From Linanthus parryae (Eukaryota > Streptophyta > Magnoliopsida > Ericales > Polemoniaceae), in NCBI GenBank assembly GCA_023055425.1, contig JALGPY010000008.1, positions 23,223,359-23,287,358 of the forward strand: a stretch of 64,000 bases of DNA. Direction: 5' to 3'. The position numbers were made by a program, and so were the translations under genes. Of this stretch, positions 24,110 through 37,800 are shown piece after piece. The notes beneath the pieces were generated by a model that saw only the letters and a program-made list of their open reading frames with translations, ran no database searches and had not been told where the DNA came from. Each line of letters begins with the position of its first letter. Position 1 is the stretch's first letter.

Positions 24110-27063
24110 CTAAACCAAGAACTGAAAAGACATCAGAAGATGATGAGAATGAAAGCCTTAGATATGGTTCGTCGTCAATGGTTGGATGGCGAGCAAGCAT
24201 GGAAGATGCTGTAAGCATGTTTTGCAATAATGTGCAATGAGGATTTGTTACGTTTTGTTTTTCTATGCGAAGAGGATTTCTATTTGGTTTCAGACAAACT
24301 TATGGCTGTCTGGCTCTATTGTTTTGAGGTGTTGTGTCTGTATTGCATACATGTCAGAAAGTGAAATTCCTTTCCTCTCTACCCACTGGTTCTTTCCCCA
24401 ATATCCCGTGTACAGTGCTGAGTTAGGTCTGACAATCACATCTGAGAATCTAGTTTGACGATTCAAATAACAAGAGATGCTCTCTTTTTATGTGAGTTGC
24501 TTTATTGGTAAGTTAAATTGAAAAAGGAATTTAAAATGGGTAATGAAAGGTAATTAACAGATAAATGAACTTATCATATCTGAGTACATCCAATTTTGGA
24601 ATTTCCCAAAATGGAAAGGGATACACTTAAGAGTTTCACAGAGGGAATATTTTGTCTCCAGAACCAGACCTTTTGGGACATTGGAGCCTTAGACAGACAA
24701 ACTTTTCAAATTTGTCTGTTTGCTATGTCTTCTTGTTAGTGATTTAGGATCATTTTTCAGAACGGTGTTTTCTTGGCTTCATTCAAGATCATTGAAGGCA
24801 TTTGGGCCTGGGCGTGATGTAGTGAATGATGATGTTTTGCATCACATCAAAAATAATTTCTTCAGTAGAATATGTTGCTGCACTTTCTAAGACCTGTGCT
24901 GTTTCCACATGTTTCGATATTTTCCTACGTCAGGTGTATTCTGTGGTCTTGATTGATCAGATAATAGGTCAAAGTATCCCATCACTTTCTTTTCGTAGAA
25001 CAGAGCTGAGATTACGAATAAATGACTTGATAACTCGTTATGTTGCTGAATGTATCTCCATGAAGTTTAGACATGTGATTCTCCTTTGAGGTTATTTTCC
25101 AAAAGTAGCTTATTATTGCAATTGTGTTAATTTTGTTACTACATCACTTTTAAATATTTTACTGATACAAGTCGAACTTCAGCATGCAGTGTTGCTGGAT
25201 CAGGGCAGTTCCACGGCTTTCTTTGGTGTTTATGATGGACATGGAGGTATGTCACGGGTATAGTTTGTGTTCGACTTGTGCTGCTTTTTCCATATTTGCT
25301 GACCTTATAGGCAGTTTGTGCCATTATATTCTGCATTTTCAGTTTAACCGAGCTTAAATGTCCTGAAGTTGACATCAACAGATGGTATCAATCTTTAGTT
25401 ACTTAGTTTTTGTATCCAAAATAATTTGTCGGCGGTGATGACTAAAACTGTATGACCATATTATTTTGACCTAGGAGATAGAAATTCGTAACAAAAAGTT
25501 TAATATCAATATATGCCAGTGGCGTCTAGCACAGTTGGTGAAAAGTGAAACATAGTGCACCTAGGTAGCTGTCTGAGCACCAATATTTCCCTTCTCCATA
25601 CCTTACATGAATGCTTAGGGTAGAATTCCTTCCTGTGTAGCTATTCTTAATTATATGTACTTTCCCAAGAAATGTGAGTTATCAGTTATGAACCAGTAAA
25701 ATAACGCTTGATGTGATGAATTATTGTCTATAGTTACCTTCCTTGCATGCCGTTGTACCAACTGGAAATAACCATTTGTTTTTGGTGAAGGCAATTTACA
25801 TCAGCAGCTGTATGCTCTTTGCATGGTCATTTCATTCTTACATGTATTTGCTTCTAGTACTACGAAAATGCCCCTTAACCTTGCCCTTCCATGTTTACTG
25901 AACTTGGCCGGATATAATTTTCTTGGTTCAATTTGTTAGCTTAAGCTCAATCAAGAAATGATTATATGTCACTTGGCTTGACTCTACGCCTGTGTCATTT
26001 GAACCTCAGTCTTGGAATAGTTTGAATTAATGAAGCCCCTTTTGTATTTCTCCAAAGAGGTCTTTGCTTGGAAATGAGTCACAATTTTGAATGGTCTCAT
26101 GGTATGTCCTTATAAAGTCCAGATGTCCTGCAGGAGAAGCAGTTGCAAAGTTCTGTGCCAAGTATCTTCATAAACAGGTGCTCGAACATGAAGCTTATTT
26201 GGCTGGAGATATAGTCACTGCCCTTCAGAAAGCTTTTCTGAGGTCACTTTATTCCCATGCTTTTGTTTCATCTTTTCTTTTTCCTATTTAGTCAGGTCGC
26301 AGGCTAGCTCTGAACTACTGATTGGCAATAAAGGTTGTTATGATGGCCAGTGTAATGCAAATTTTCGCCCACTGAATGCATGAATTGATTGTTTTCAGAA
26401 ACCAATGTCATTGTTGAACTTTTTAGTTAATGTTCAAACTTGTTTTTATTGCAGCAATCAGCATCACATTAACATGAACGTGAGGCGTGAGAATAGTATT
26501 TACCTAGAGACGTTATTCCTCTTTCACAGTGCATTGTTGTTTATTTTGTCACCGTGCTGAACATTGCTGGTAGCAGCTTGCTTTATTGATTGTCTGATGC
26601 ATTCATCTTCCTTATATTCATACCATTTAATAAGTACTACTTGATTAGCTTGGTTGTAGCAATTCATGATTCTTTTGGAGCGAAAGAGGTTATGTACCCT
26701 GTTCACTTCTGTAATTTTTTTGGTGGGTTAATTATATGGTCCTAACTTTTCTTGATGCAGAATGGATGAAATGATGAGCGGCGAAAGAGGTCGCAGAGAA
26801 TTACGTATCCTGCGAGGTCAAATTGTCGAAGATGGCCGGAAAGAAGAAGATATAGACTGGGATGCTCCTGCTACTGCTGATGAAACTGTGGGGAACACTC
26901 CGTTGACTGATGAAACTGGACAGAACTCGCCTACTACTGATAAAGCCAAAGAGAATGCTAATGATGATTCTGAACCCCAAGTTTTTACGCCTGGGAAGGT
27001 ATATACAGCAACTTGAATGTGGCCTCATTATTTGACACTTAAACTACGGAAGTGGAAATGCGT

Positions 27064-27106
<43 letters not shown>

Positions 27107-30100
27107 GATAGAAGTAAAGTGGAAAAGTTAGTAACCTTTTCGTATAGGACAATATATCTATCTGTAAAAGCAAAAAAAAAAAAAACACTTAAAAACAGGA
27201 TAGAGAGACACTTCGTGAAGTAGACCCTACTTTGATTAGTTAACTTTCATTCTGATATTTTCTATCATGTCCAGTGTATGATGTTTGAGTTAATTATGAG
27301 ATTTTAATCGGTGACTTATATGTTAGCTCGAGCTTATAAGTCATGTTTGTTTTGAGCTATTAAGCTGACATTTTGAATTTCATCCTAGAAGTCCTATGTG
27401 GTATAGGTTTGCCCAAAAAATAAGTTGGGTATTTGAAACTTTTTTGTCAACTTTTTGCTGCAATGACTACCTTGTCCTAAAATCTATGCTTGCCATCAAG
27501 ACTATAAAGGTAAATTGCACTAAGCAACACAACTGTCATATCATTAATTCTTTACTTTTTAACAACATCTACTTTTTATACCAAACGGCAAATACTAAAA
27601 CATCTTTTTTGTCACATTTTTTTTCCACACCAACTTATAAGTCAGCTCATAAGTTTACTAGTGCATATCCCGTGCCCGAGGGCACGATCACAAAAAAGTA
27701 TGATAATTCCCTAAGTTTGGCTGAGATTGTCTTATTATGAAATATTAGGTTCTTAAGATATAGTGGGGATAAGCTAATCCATTTGTCATATTTTGGAGAT
27801 GACTTATTCCCCATACCAGCTTATTATGTAGATGGGGATAAGCTATTCCACATGTCACATTTTGGGAATAGCTTATTCCCCATAGCAGCTTATTATGTAG
27901 ATAAGTTCACACCAAACTCACCCTAAATAACATTTGAGCTTACAGATTGATTTAGTTGAATCAGTGCTGTAAATGTATCATTGTTTGATTGATATTTGTT
28001 TATAATAGTCCTCCATGGGTTCACATATACAAGCCGAAAATAGCTGATAAAGTTGCATAAACAGAGCATGAATGCCACTCTGGTTAGAAACTACTAAAGG
28101 TACTGCAGAAAAATTTATCTCCCAAAAGATACCGTATTCCTAAAGAGTAGCTAAAATAATGGTCTGGGACTCTGGATGTTGTCTTCTGAGATGTTATCTT
28201 TCGGTGGTATCTCCTTGCCAAAATTTTCTAGAGAGTAGGCAGAATATGTGTGTGTGTGTGTGTGTGACAGATTGTTGTATTTTTCTTTCCCGATAAAATT
28301 TGATAGACTTTCCTCTTAGGAAATAGCAGTTGTGGATTTGTGGCTTGTTTCACATGAATCCATGCCAAGCTATGTTAAGTGGGATGATATTGTCCGTTAT
28401 ACTTGCAATGAATGATCAAAATACTGATTTTGGGAACTAGGTAAAACCTCTACCAATTTTCGGCCGAGTAACTCTTGGGAGCACTGCTTGCGTTGCAGTT
28501 ATCCGGAACAACCAACTCATTGTTGCAAATGTTGGTGATTCTCGTTGTGTAATATCTAGAAAGGGCCAGGTAATACTTTTCAACTACCTCCTTTTATGAA
28601 TTCAAAGTTCTTCAAAATGTTTTCTGCTTTCCCCCCTTTTGTTCTGATGAATCTGAAAATGATTGTAATAAGACTCCTTGGAAATAAAGTCTATATGACA
28701 TTATGATACTTCAGCAGCTTCACTTTGCAGGAAGTGAAGTGTTTTTTTCAAACACCAGTATGCTTTCGGTCTTCAGGGCCTCAGCATCCTCACAACATAT
28801 CATACGTATCATTTTTTCGTCAAGCATAAGAGTATGTGTAATCTATATGCGCAGGCTTACAATTTGTCTAGAGACCACAAGCCTTATCTGGAGTCTGAGA
28901 AGGATAGAATTTTGAACGCTGGTGATTCCATTAAAAAGGGGCGGATCAATGGAGATTTCCGTTTGGCTAGAACAATTGGTAATTCATTTCCTAATCTTGA
29001 ACTCTTGCTTCTGGAAAACACATAATATGGTTTATTTACTTCGCATTTTGGTCTGGGCTTATTGGACATCAGGAGATACGGAGTTTAAGCAAAACAAATC
29101 ACTGCCTCCTGAGAAGCAAAGTGTAACTGCTGATCCTGAAATAAACACGGTAAGCAGATATTATTTTTCTATTATAATCTTCAAAATAATGTCCAAGGCA
29201 TATCTCATTTTAGTAGTAAGTTCTGTTTCGATATTTCCTATATAATTTTATTGTACAAGTTCTATTCATTGTCCTGATAACATGTAAAATCTCCTTAAAC
29301 TAGGTTGAGCTTTGTGATGACGATGAATTTCTTCTCCTAGCTTCTAATGGCATATGGTAAGTTCTCTCTGAGCTTGTCAGTTGGGCCCCCCTTTCAAAAT
29401 TTACCTTATGGTGCTTCCTGTCAAAGTTGCATCACTTGCATGCATTTAAACTGCACTTGATCTACATTTCGGCTATGTTTGGTTGGTGGTAAAATATTTT
29501 CCTGTAAAATGTTTTCCCTTGTTTTTGTGTTTGGTTCGCCATTTGTCTCGTAAAATGTTTTCCCTTGTAATATGTTTTCACTCAAATGATGTAAAATGAT
29601 GTACACGTTTAAAATCCATAAGCCATTTTCCAGAGAGTGAAGGAGCATGACAACAACTCATACAAAAACCTCCACCACCAAGATCCACCATTGCCGTCAC
29701 CCACCTCCACCGCCACTGTCGTCGCCGCCCACGGGCACCACCACCAACTAATTAATTTATTGTTATATGTAGTTTTTCTATAACATGTAATGCACAAGCA
29801 AAATATTTTGCAAGTGTCAACCAAACCCGAGAAAATGATTGCAGAGAAAAATTTTACGAAGAATTTTGTACGTGTAAAATATTTTCCTTCGTAAAACATT
29901 TTACTGCCAACCAAACAGAGACTTCTTGTCATTCAGAAGTAGTTTGTAGGTTTGGCTCTTTCTGGGTTTCTGAAAGTGGCAACCAATGTTTTTGCGCTGT
30001 TTAATAGTTTCATTTGACTCCACAGTCTGTAACATACTAGTAAATGCTATTATTTGATGCTTCCCTGTTGGCAGAGTAGACTAGACATATCTTGTTTTTG

Positions 30101-31030
30101 TGGAACATGATGCATGTGGGAACATGGAGTTTCTTTCCTTTCCTTCCCATTACTCCAATGGGTTTTATTTTGTTCGGCATTGGAAATTTAAAACTCGTCG
30201 TCCCTACAAATCTAATAAAATGTCATAAACCGTACTCTTGTCCATCCTTGGTAAAGCTATGTCCTGAGTCTTGACTTGAGCATCGCAAATTGAATTTCAC
30301 AATTACAGGCAGGCTTTATGGGACAATATCATCGCAGTTTCACATCTAACTTTTATGCTCTTTTAACTTGCTCATAGGAGATTAGATAATTACTTGGGCC
30401 TAATTACTTCTTCATATTTATAACTCAATAGGATAAAAAACCATGGAGTCGAAAACACAGGCAATGTTATAAGCTGGGTTTTGCCACTTTGGTCACACTT
30501 GGTAGTTGGTAGTTTGTAAAAAAAAAAAAAAAATTATATGTTGCATGCGAGATTATTTCTTATTTAAGACTTTTAATAGCTCGAGGATACACCATTGTGA
30601 CCTCCTCTACTCTTCTTGGTTAACCAGGGAATGCATTTCCAGCCAGGCTCTAGTAGACTTCGTTCGAGAAGAGTTGAATGCTGTATGTTCTCGGACCATT
30701 TTATTTATTAGTATGTTTCAAGGAGTCGCACACTACTTCATATGATAGTGAAAAGAAATACTCAGTTTCTTGGGAATCGTGTAGGAGACTAAGCTTTCAG
30801 AGGTGTGCGAGAAGGTCTTGGACAAGTGCCTTTCACCGGATGTTCCTGGGAAGGGATGTGACAACATGACCATGATCTTGGTGAAATTCAAGGCTCCAGT
30901 TGGACGCGCAGCTGCTGACTTGGATAAGGCTCTGGTGTCGTACGAAATAATAGAACCTCCGGAATCGGAATCATCAACCGAGTCTGACAGCGACGATACT
31001 TGTTCAGTTGACGACGTAGCAGCAGAGTGA
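24094..31030 (+). CDS. Protein phosphatase 2C, PP2C60/PP2C21-like, with a substituted metal-binding Asp
   Basis: Ten coding exons: 24094-24210, 25183-25246, 26134-26242, 26761-26998, 28441-28569, 28855-28978, 29073-29149, 29304-29356, 30628-30682, 30785-31030. They total 1,212 bases (403 residues), all with GT-AG borders and consistent phases. The start [20 protein letters not shown] and the exon plan match the plant PP2C60/21 group of Mg2+/Mn2+-dependent Ser/Thr phosphatases. Visible motifs: RASMEDA (metal-binding Glu37/Asp38), VYDGHGG (Asp57), [15 protein letters not shown] (Asp209), LARTIGDTEFK (Asp262) and [10 protein letters not shown] (Asp348). The motif normally read as CDGIWDC is here SNGIWEC: the metal-binding Asp is Asn301 and the second Asp is Glu305. 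Other conserved spots also drift (GDSIKKGRI for the usual GGFIHAGRV). The frame is intact, so it is a gene, but activity is doubtful. Confidence 0.92.
27067..27103. repeat. poly-T tract in PP2C intron
   Basis: About 37 T residues, 68 bases after the fourth coding exon. It could be the poly(A) tail of a minus-strand retroposon, but no body is recognisable. Confidence 0.85.
27765..27902. repeat. 69-bp tandem dimer in PP2C intron, transposon-related
   Basis: Two copies of a unit starting ggggataagct and ending agcttattatgtagat, each with inverted halves (ggggataagct, then agcttattcccc). A worn inverse relative (aataagctatccccaaaatgtgacatgtgg) lies at 43228-43258. Both places also hold the block cgtgccc-gggcacg (27670 and 43350-43375), so one transposon family is probably represented twice. 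Confidence 0.7.
28243..28265. repeat. (TG)n microsatellite in PP2C intron
   Basis: About 11 TG repeats. Confidence 0.9.
29471..29922. mobile_element. MITE in PP2C intron (TIR GGCTATGTTTGGTTGG)
   Basis: About 450 bases with inverted ends: ggctatgtttggttggtggtaaaa on the left, and ttttactgccaaccaaacagagac, which is the complement of gtctctgtttggttggcagtaaaa, on the right. The arms repeat gtaaaatgttttccc-type motifs. The centre holds a CCA/CCG-rich stretch, which gives chance reading frames. It lies in the intron 29357-30627. The superfamily is not settled (hAT-like ends). Confidence 0.75.
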
Positions 31031-31828
31031 TATAACTTCACTTCCCAACACAGTTTCCATGAACCTTCACCTTGGATTTGTGCTTGTTGAAGATTTCAAA
31101 TGGAGGATAGTAGGGTTCTGAAAGTATTCTGGTTGACTAAGCCCAACTTTTGGCTTTTTGGGTAAATGCGAATTACTATAAAACCCTTGTTGGCTTGTAA
31201 ATTCATATTTTTTTGTGGCCAATGAGAGTTGGTTCAGTGCTAAGGTTTGTCTGCTCGCTAGCTCAACTCAGTAATGACCGCCTCTCTTGGTAGGTGATTT
31301 GTAATTTTCTTTGTAAGCTTTCTTTGATACGAGGCTTGCATGTCTGCTTTGACCCTGTATAGCCGCTTGTTTGTATCTTAGAGCAATTTTGTACCAAAAA
31401 TGGGAATCACCTTTTCAAGAATTTGAATTTTGTTAAATCACCTCAATAATCAACTTTTTACTCGTTTCACTTTTTTATTTATTTATTTTTTTTTCGAACT
31501 TAAGAGCTCAATGAACAGTAAGGCTAGGTTCTTGAAGTTTCACTTGTGTGTCATTTCATTTCATCATAGAAGCTACGGAACTCGTGTTTGGTAATTGACC
31601 CAATCTTCGAACATTATAACAATCTGATACGAGTAATTTCAACTATTACATAATTTACACGGCAAATCAACGACCCATAACCGAAAGCGACCGTTGAAGT
31701 CGAAGCTCATCAAATTTTCTTCTAAACTATTAGTAATTTAATTAGGTACCCTTGTTTGAACGGTTCTTTAACTCATTCATCAAATGTTGCAGTTCACATC
31801 CACACAATTTTCAACATCATTGTGTATA
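31031..31828 (+). other. PP2C 3' UTR and intergenic spacer
   Basis: Sequence after the PP2C stop leading into the J8 promoter. It is T-rich with several AATAAA-like stretches, and no gene is seen. Confidence 0.5.
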
Positions 31829-31837
31829 CTATATATA
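31829..31837 (+). promoter_or_regulatory. TATA box of the J8-like gene
   Basis: CTATATATAG-type box about 45 bases upstream of the ATG at 31881. This predicts a very short 5' leader (roughly 20 bases). Confidence 0.6.
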
Positions 31838-31880
31838 GGAGGAACAGAATGCTCAGTTCTTTTCAGTAACTTCTCAGATA

Positions 31881-34800
31881 ATGTCGACGATGATAAACTT
31901 TACCGGCGGTAGAACTAGCTGGGTTATTAGAGTGAAGAAGGATAACGGTGGAAATAGGAGGAGGGATAACGGGAGGATAAGAAATCGCTGCTCTAAGAAT
32001 GATCCATACGAGACTCTGAGGATCAAGCGAGGTGCTTCTGAGGCCGATGTCAAGAAAGCTTTCCGGCAACTTGCTCTCCAGGTACGTACTAAGTTACTAA
32101 CTAAGTACTATTTTTGTTGTGAAATGTTTTCAGCAATCGGTTTTTGCATGCCACCATGTACGAAATGTGTTGAATCCCTTGACCAATTTATCACCCAGAT
32201 ACCAGAACTCAGTCAACGATAAATGGTCCAGCCAGTGTCTAGATTGAATCCACATATGTATACAAATCACTATGCTTGGATAAGAAAAAGATGGTGGTAA
32301 CTCAGTGCACAAACTCCTGCTATGCGTGGGTCCATGAAAGGGCCGGACTCACTTTAATGTCATTGCATATTTATGAATCACATCCGGATATAAATAACTC
32401 CGCTAAAAAAATGACAGCATGGTGCAAGAAGGGTTGGACCACTTTAAAGTCTTTGTATTTATATGAACCACATCCGATATAAATCACTCTATCAAGATTA
32501 ATAAATGTGCAGCCTGTTGCACGATGCTCTTGTATGCGCAAAGTCTGTGAAACGGTAGTCTCATTTGAACTACTTATTGTTAGCATTATGTGCGCCCATG
32601 TGGGGTGCACAATGCAATTATCCTAAACTTATGGGTTTAGGAGAGACAAGCTCAAACCTTATGGGGTTAGTAGCAAGGACATCAACCCTAAGGGGTAACG
32701 TTGCAATTAGGTATAAGTCTGTCTATATAAGGAGACAGCCTCCTAGATTATTATAAGTGCTAGAGACATAATAATACACAATACTGTAGAGATCATGTGC
32801 TGATCATAATACAGTAAACCCTAGACTCTCTCTTCAACTAGCCTCCATTGGGTGGAACTTGGTGTGGATCAAAACTCTCGTCCTAGTGATTCGAGCCAGA
32901 TTGTGGGAGCAAGAAGAGCACGTGAAAGCAAGCACCCTTCGATCATCCGTTGCGCTTAGGAGCTAAGGAAGACAAGGTAAACACATGAATCTTCCGCTAT
33001 AATTCATGTTGTAGATCTGTATGTGATAGATCAGATTCATCCTTCATTGGTATCAGAGCCTTAGGCTTGTTTTTCGTGCCTCGTTATGCGTTCCCGAATC
33101 AGATAAAAAATTCGAGTTTTTGAAATTTCATAATCTGTTAGTGAAACCTACATGGTTAGATAGGGTTTTTCACGAGGATTCCAGAAATATAATCTTTATA
33201 ATTTTTGGACGAACAGAGAATTAGTTATGATTTTTTAAAGATTCGGAACAGTATAAATCTGGACTGATTGATCTGAGCAGTAAAAAGATTTTTTCAAAAC
33301 ATGTTAAAATTGGGTTTTGAATAAATAGTCTTGATCTACGTGAAAAGACGATTCCATCGATGTAAAGATCGCCGGAAACGGAGGCCGGGAAGGCGGCGCG
33401 TGGGCCACACGCGCCACCGACGCCGCCTCCACGCGCGGCCACGCGCCGCACGCGCCAAAGGGCTGGCGGCGGCTGCTGACGTGGCCCTAGGGCTGACGTG
33501 ACAGATGACGTGGCGGTGCCACGTCAGCAATTGCTGACCCGGCAGATGATGTGGCAGCCACGCGGGTTGCTGACGTGTCATGGTGACGTGGAGGGTGACG
33601 TGGCTGCTGACGTCAGCACATGGCTGACGTGGCATGCCACGTGGCAGCTGACGTGGCACGCGGCCGACGTCGGCGCGTGACGGAGGCGGACTCGCCCACG
33701 CGCGGCGGCGCGTGTGGGCGCGTGAGCCCTCCTCCGGCCACTATTTTTCGCCATATTTTTTTCTACATGCTCAGAATTAAATTTAATATTTTCTGGGAAT
33801 TTTTCATAATTTTTGGAAAAACAGAAAATTTTATTATTTTCCAGATTAATTAATTAGTGTTTAGCACACTTCCCGAGGCAGTTAGACGTCCTTAAACACA
33901 CTGTTTTGAGCCCAAATTTTTTCTGGAAACTTAGGACATTTTCCCCTACCTTATGAGATAGGAGGTGAGATCCTAGGTAGTTGGGAGCAATTTTTGATCT
34001 TATTAGTTGATTGATTTATCGCTTATTAATTTCCAGTAATTATTCTTTAATTCTGGAAATTTCCATAAAATTCCAGTATGTTTATTTTATTATTATACAT
34101 GCTGTTGTGGGTTGAATGGATGCGTTTGATGCATGGATGTGGCTTAGATGGTTTTATATTTGGTTTTGGTTTTGAATATGTAATCAATTAAAATACGGCC
34201 TGCGAGTCGTGCCTCTCTACATACTCTATTGTCTTCTCTTCTCATCTAAATCACCTATTAGAGGTTACTTCTTATTAGAAATAAGATATTTAGTGAAGAT
34301 TGAAGAATAGAAGCTTCAAGAGAGGTGGTCAAACCAAAAGCTATGGCGCGAGGTGCATGGAGCAAAGAGACGAACAGGGAAGCTTCAAGGAGCACTCGAG
34401 ATGAGGCGAGATCCATGAGGCGAGAGGTTCAAGACTTGCTCAAGACGTACTCTCAATAGTGGGAGTGCACCTTAGGGGCCACATCCATTGCATATTTATT
34501 TATGCTAATGCTTGTTTTACGTTATAACTGCGTGTGATTGGATATAACCGTATAACCTCGCATGCTAAAGAACTAAAACGAAAGAGCTCACATTAAGAGA
34601 GGATTAAAATTAATGGGGAATCATATGTGACGATATTTGATTCCTAGAATTGCTGCTAGGTTTTGGTGGAGTCCTTATGAAGAACTATGAAATTTTAATC
34701 TTATCTAAATGTTTGTAGGAGCTAAAACAAAATGCTAGTTTTAATTTCCTGTGCAATGTCTCAAGATCAATCGTGTCTAAATTGGAACTGTGAAGGCTAA

Positions 34801-37800
34801 AATAGTGACAATAAACGATATGACAAGTCATCGTACTATGTAACCAAATCGTTGGACATAGTTTGTCAAACCACCTACAAGTATGGTCGAACCTGTGATG
34901 AATAGTTGTCACAGCAGCACATGAACATTATCTTTAGGCTAACCAATAAGTTGGAGGCAGTCAAGATAAATGTCATAGAGCGTGCTATGCCAAGGTGGGG
35001 AAACGACCTCATCAGCAAGTTCAAGACCACTTTGAGATTCAAAGATTGTAGGAATGAGCCAAAGAAGAATATTGGATCCACCTTAGCCATTTGCCTCATT
35101 AAAAGTTGTGAGTAATGACTCATAAATCCCACCTTAAACTATCAAACTCAAATCATAAAATTTTGATTCATGCTGTTATGATGAGATGTTTAAGTTATCC
35201 GATTAGCAATTTGTTGCTATCTCTGCCACGTTTCATGAAAGTGCCATGAAAACGTTATATGACACACTTTGAGAGTGTCAAGATGTTTGGATAAGACCAA
35301 ACATCGCTTTGTTCTAGGATCTAAGCATCCAAGTGCTTGCTTAGAATACTAGTTCAGCATACTTTTGAAGTCTAAGCAATATATGATTGCTAAAAGACTG
35401 TGAATAAAGTATGATAGGCAGATGTAGTCCCTAGCCCGGTATTAGGACCGTGGAACAGGTGGGGCAAGGATAAGGGAATAAGGGCGAAATATTGGTACAT
35501 GACCAATATCCCAAGACAAGCAAATGCAAAGGAGGAAAATGATGTTTCCTTAAGACTAGAAGGCCAGACATGGCATTAACTTCTCGTCTAAAAGGATCCA
35601 TGAGATTATCTTTGAGGGAGTAGCCACCAAAATTTGTTTTGGTTACAGTTTCACTTTGGAATTGGTCATGTTATGAATGGTTATGCACTCTTGATTTCTA
35701 GCATGAGTAACGCCTCAGGATCTTTGGATGTCAGCTCTAGGGTTGTGCCTTAAGATTCTGATATGTGGCGCGCTAGATTGTGACACACTACATCAGGAAA
35801 GGATGTTCAGGCTAGCTAAGGTAGGCCTGCTTGGAATATGCCCAAGGTACCTTACCTGTGTGTGATTCTTGCCTTACACGAAAGGCAAAAGGCAAACCAT
35901 CCAGTAAAGCAATAAGATTATTGAGTCTTTACGTATTATTCATTCTGTTATTGTGATCCATTAAAAGTTAATAGCTAAAGACATGGTGCTTACTGTTCCA
36001 TCACATTCGTAGATTATTGTACGCATCTCAACTATGTGTGCTTGGGCCACATAAGTCTGAGGCACAAGGGTGCTTCAGACAGGTATCTATAAAAGGTAGA
36101 AAACTGTCTGGATAAAAGGATATGTCCTTAGCCAGAATGAGACTGCGAGTATCTATCTTAGCAAGAGCTATGTGATGGAGAGGAGTAGTAAGGCAGTTGG
36201 CTATTCCCATGCCCCGCAGCAGAATGCTGTGGCGGATAGGAGAAATAGGATACAGCCTGAAGACGGTTTGATGTATGATAGCACGTTCAAAGTATAAGTT
36301 CCCTATCTTTAGGAGACGCTTTGTTAAACGTCTGTCGATTTACTCAACCAAGAACCCACCAAGTCTGTAGCCACTACGCCCTACGAGATGTGGACCAAAA
36401 GGCAACCTATATGAGGTCACCTTAGGCCGTGGGGATCGGCAGCTTATGAGCTAACTAAGTTTTCCTAGTCAGGGAGAAGCTCGTGGAGATGGCATTCTCT
36501 ACGAGGAAGAGGAACCACTAGATGACACTCAACTCACCACTACTCAAGAGGAATATGTTCCTATGGATCTTGAGAACAGTGGGAGTGCCTTACCTAGTGA
36601 GCAGCCTATTGTATATGACGATAATGCTGAAGAAGAACCCTCTTTGCGTAGGAGCGCTCGTTGAAGCATACCCCGTCGACGATTTGACATCGAAGGGGAG
36701 GCCATGGTGGCCACCACGCAAGAAGAAGATGAACCTAGGATATCGCCCCAGGATATTTCATCACCTGATATTTCATCACCTGACAAGAAGGGATTTAGAC
36801 CCTAGATGGAAGAAATGTATCTTCATGGAGTAACATATCTTCCCATACTATTCGGAGTACTCTAGGGGGCTGCGTATTCGGAACGCAACAGCTGATTAGT
36901 AGTGTAACGCAAATGGATTCACAAGATATATGTTTTCTCATAAGGAGATGTCCATAATTAAGGGAATGTTCGTAGAGATGATGATCTCCGCGAGCATGGA
37001 GGAACCGCTAGAATATACCCTGTTCCTTAGTCCATTATGAGGAATTAGTCCCTCAAGGATCCTTCGGACAGTGGGAGTGACTTTCTAAGCGAGGTGCCCA
37101 TCCATTGGGGTGAGAGCAAATTATGATCCTCCCGTGCAAAGGAATTGCTCATAGGAGCATACCCCATCGACTATTTGAGATCGAAGGGATGATCTTAAGG
37201 ATCACCTTGCATAATCGATAGGATAGAATACTATGCCTTATCGTTCCCTAATTATGAAGAATGAAAAGTAGCCTTTACAGGAAAAGTTAGAGTCTGTAAA
37301 AGACCAACCAAGTTTAAGGCTAGGTTGACTTTTCCGACTGGATGTTAGACTATTGGAAATAGATGGATTTCCAAGGTCATTCAGAGTGATAGCAAGGCAT
37401 ACGACTTGCAGAGATATCGGTAATAGTTGTGATTATGGAAATAAGGCTCCATTCTCGATAAACGTGACGACTGAATTTCTCAATAGAGAAATCAGAGAGG
37501 TGATCTGTATGACTTGGCCACAGGGCTTCAAGATGTAAGATCGGATGCACAAATAGGTGCAAGCTAATTAAGCCTATGTGTGATCTTAATTAGTCCTCTA
37601 AGTCAGCAGTATTTTATCTATGGATGAAAAACCGCTGCATACCACTCTCGGTAATAGAGAGTAGATGATCATGTGTTATCGATGACACACTATCGGCCAG
37701 GAGAGTCTAAGGACTATTTCACATCCACTATAGGGTGGTTATCCTTTCGATTTGTGACGAAGGATATTAGTAGGGCGAGATGCACTCTCGTTCGTTCAAA

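Noticed and set aside
27765..27902. Short spaced repeats considered as a CRISPR-like array
   Set aside because: Only two units, no unique spacers, and a plant nuclear context. It is a transposon-derived dimer.
29609..29932. 107-residue minus-strand frame in the PP2C intron
   Set aside because: It lies within a MITE, and its Trp/Gly run is the complement of a CCA-rich repeat.
33336..33659. Reading frames in the GC-rich retroelement leader
   Set aside because: They arise from the GC-rich repeat of TGACGTGGC-like motifs. Arg/His-rich chance products.
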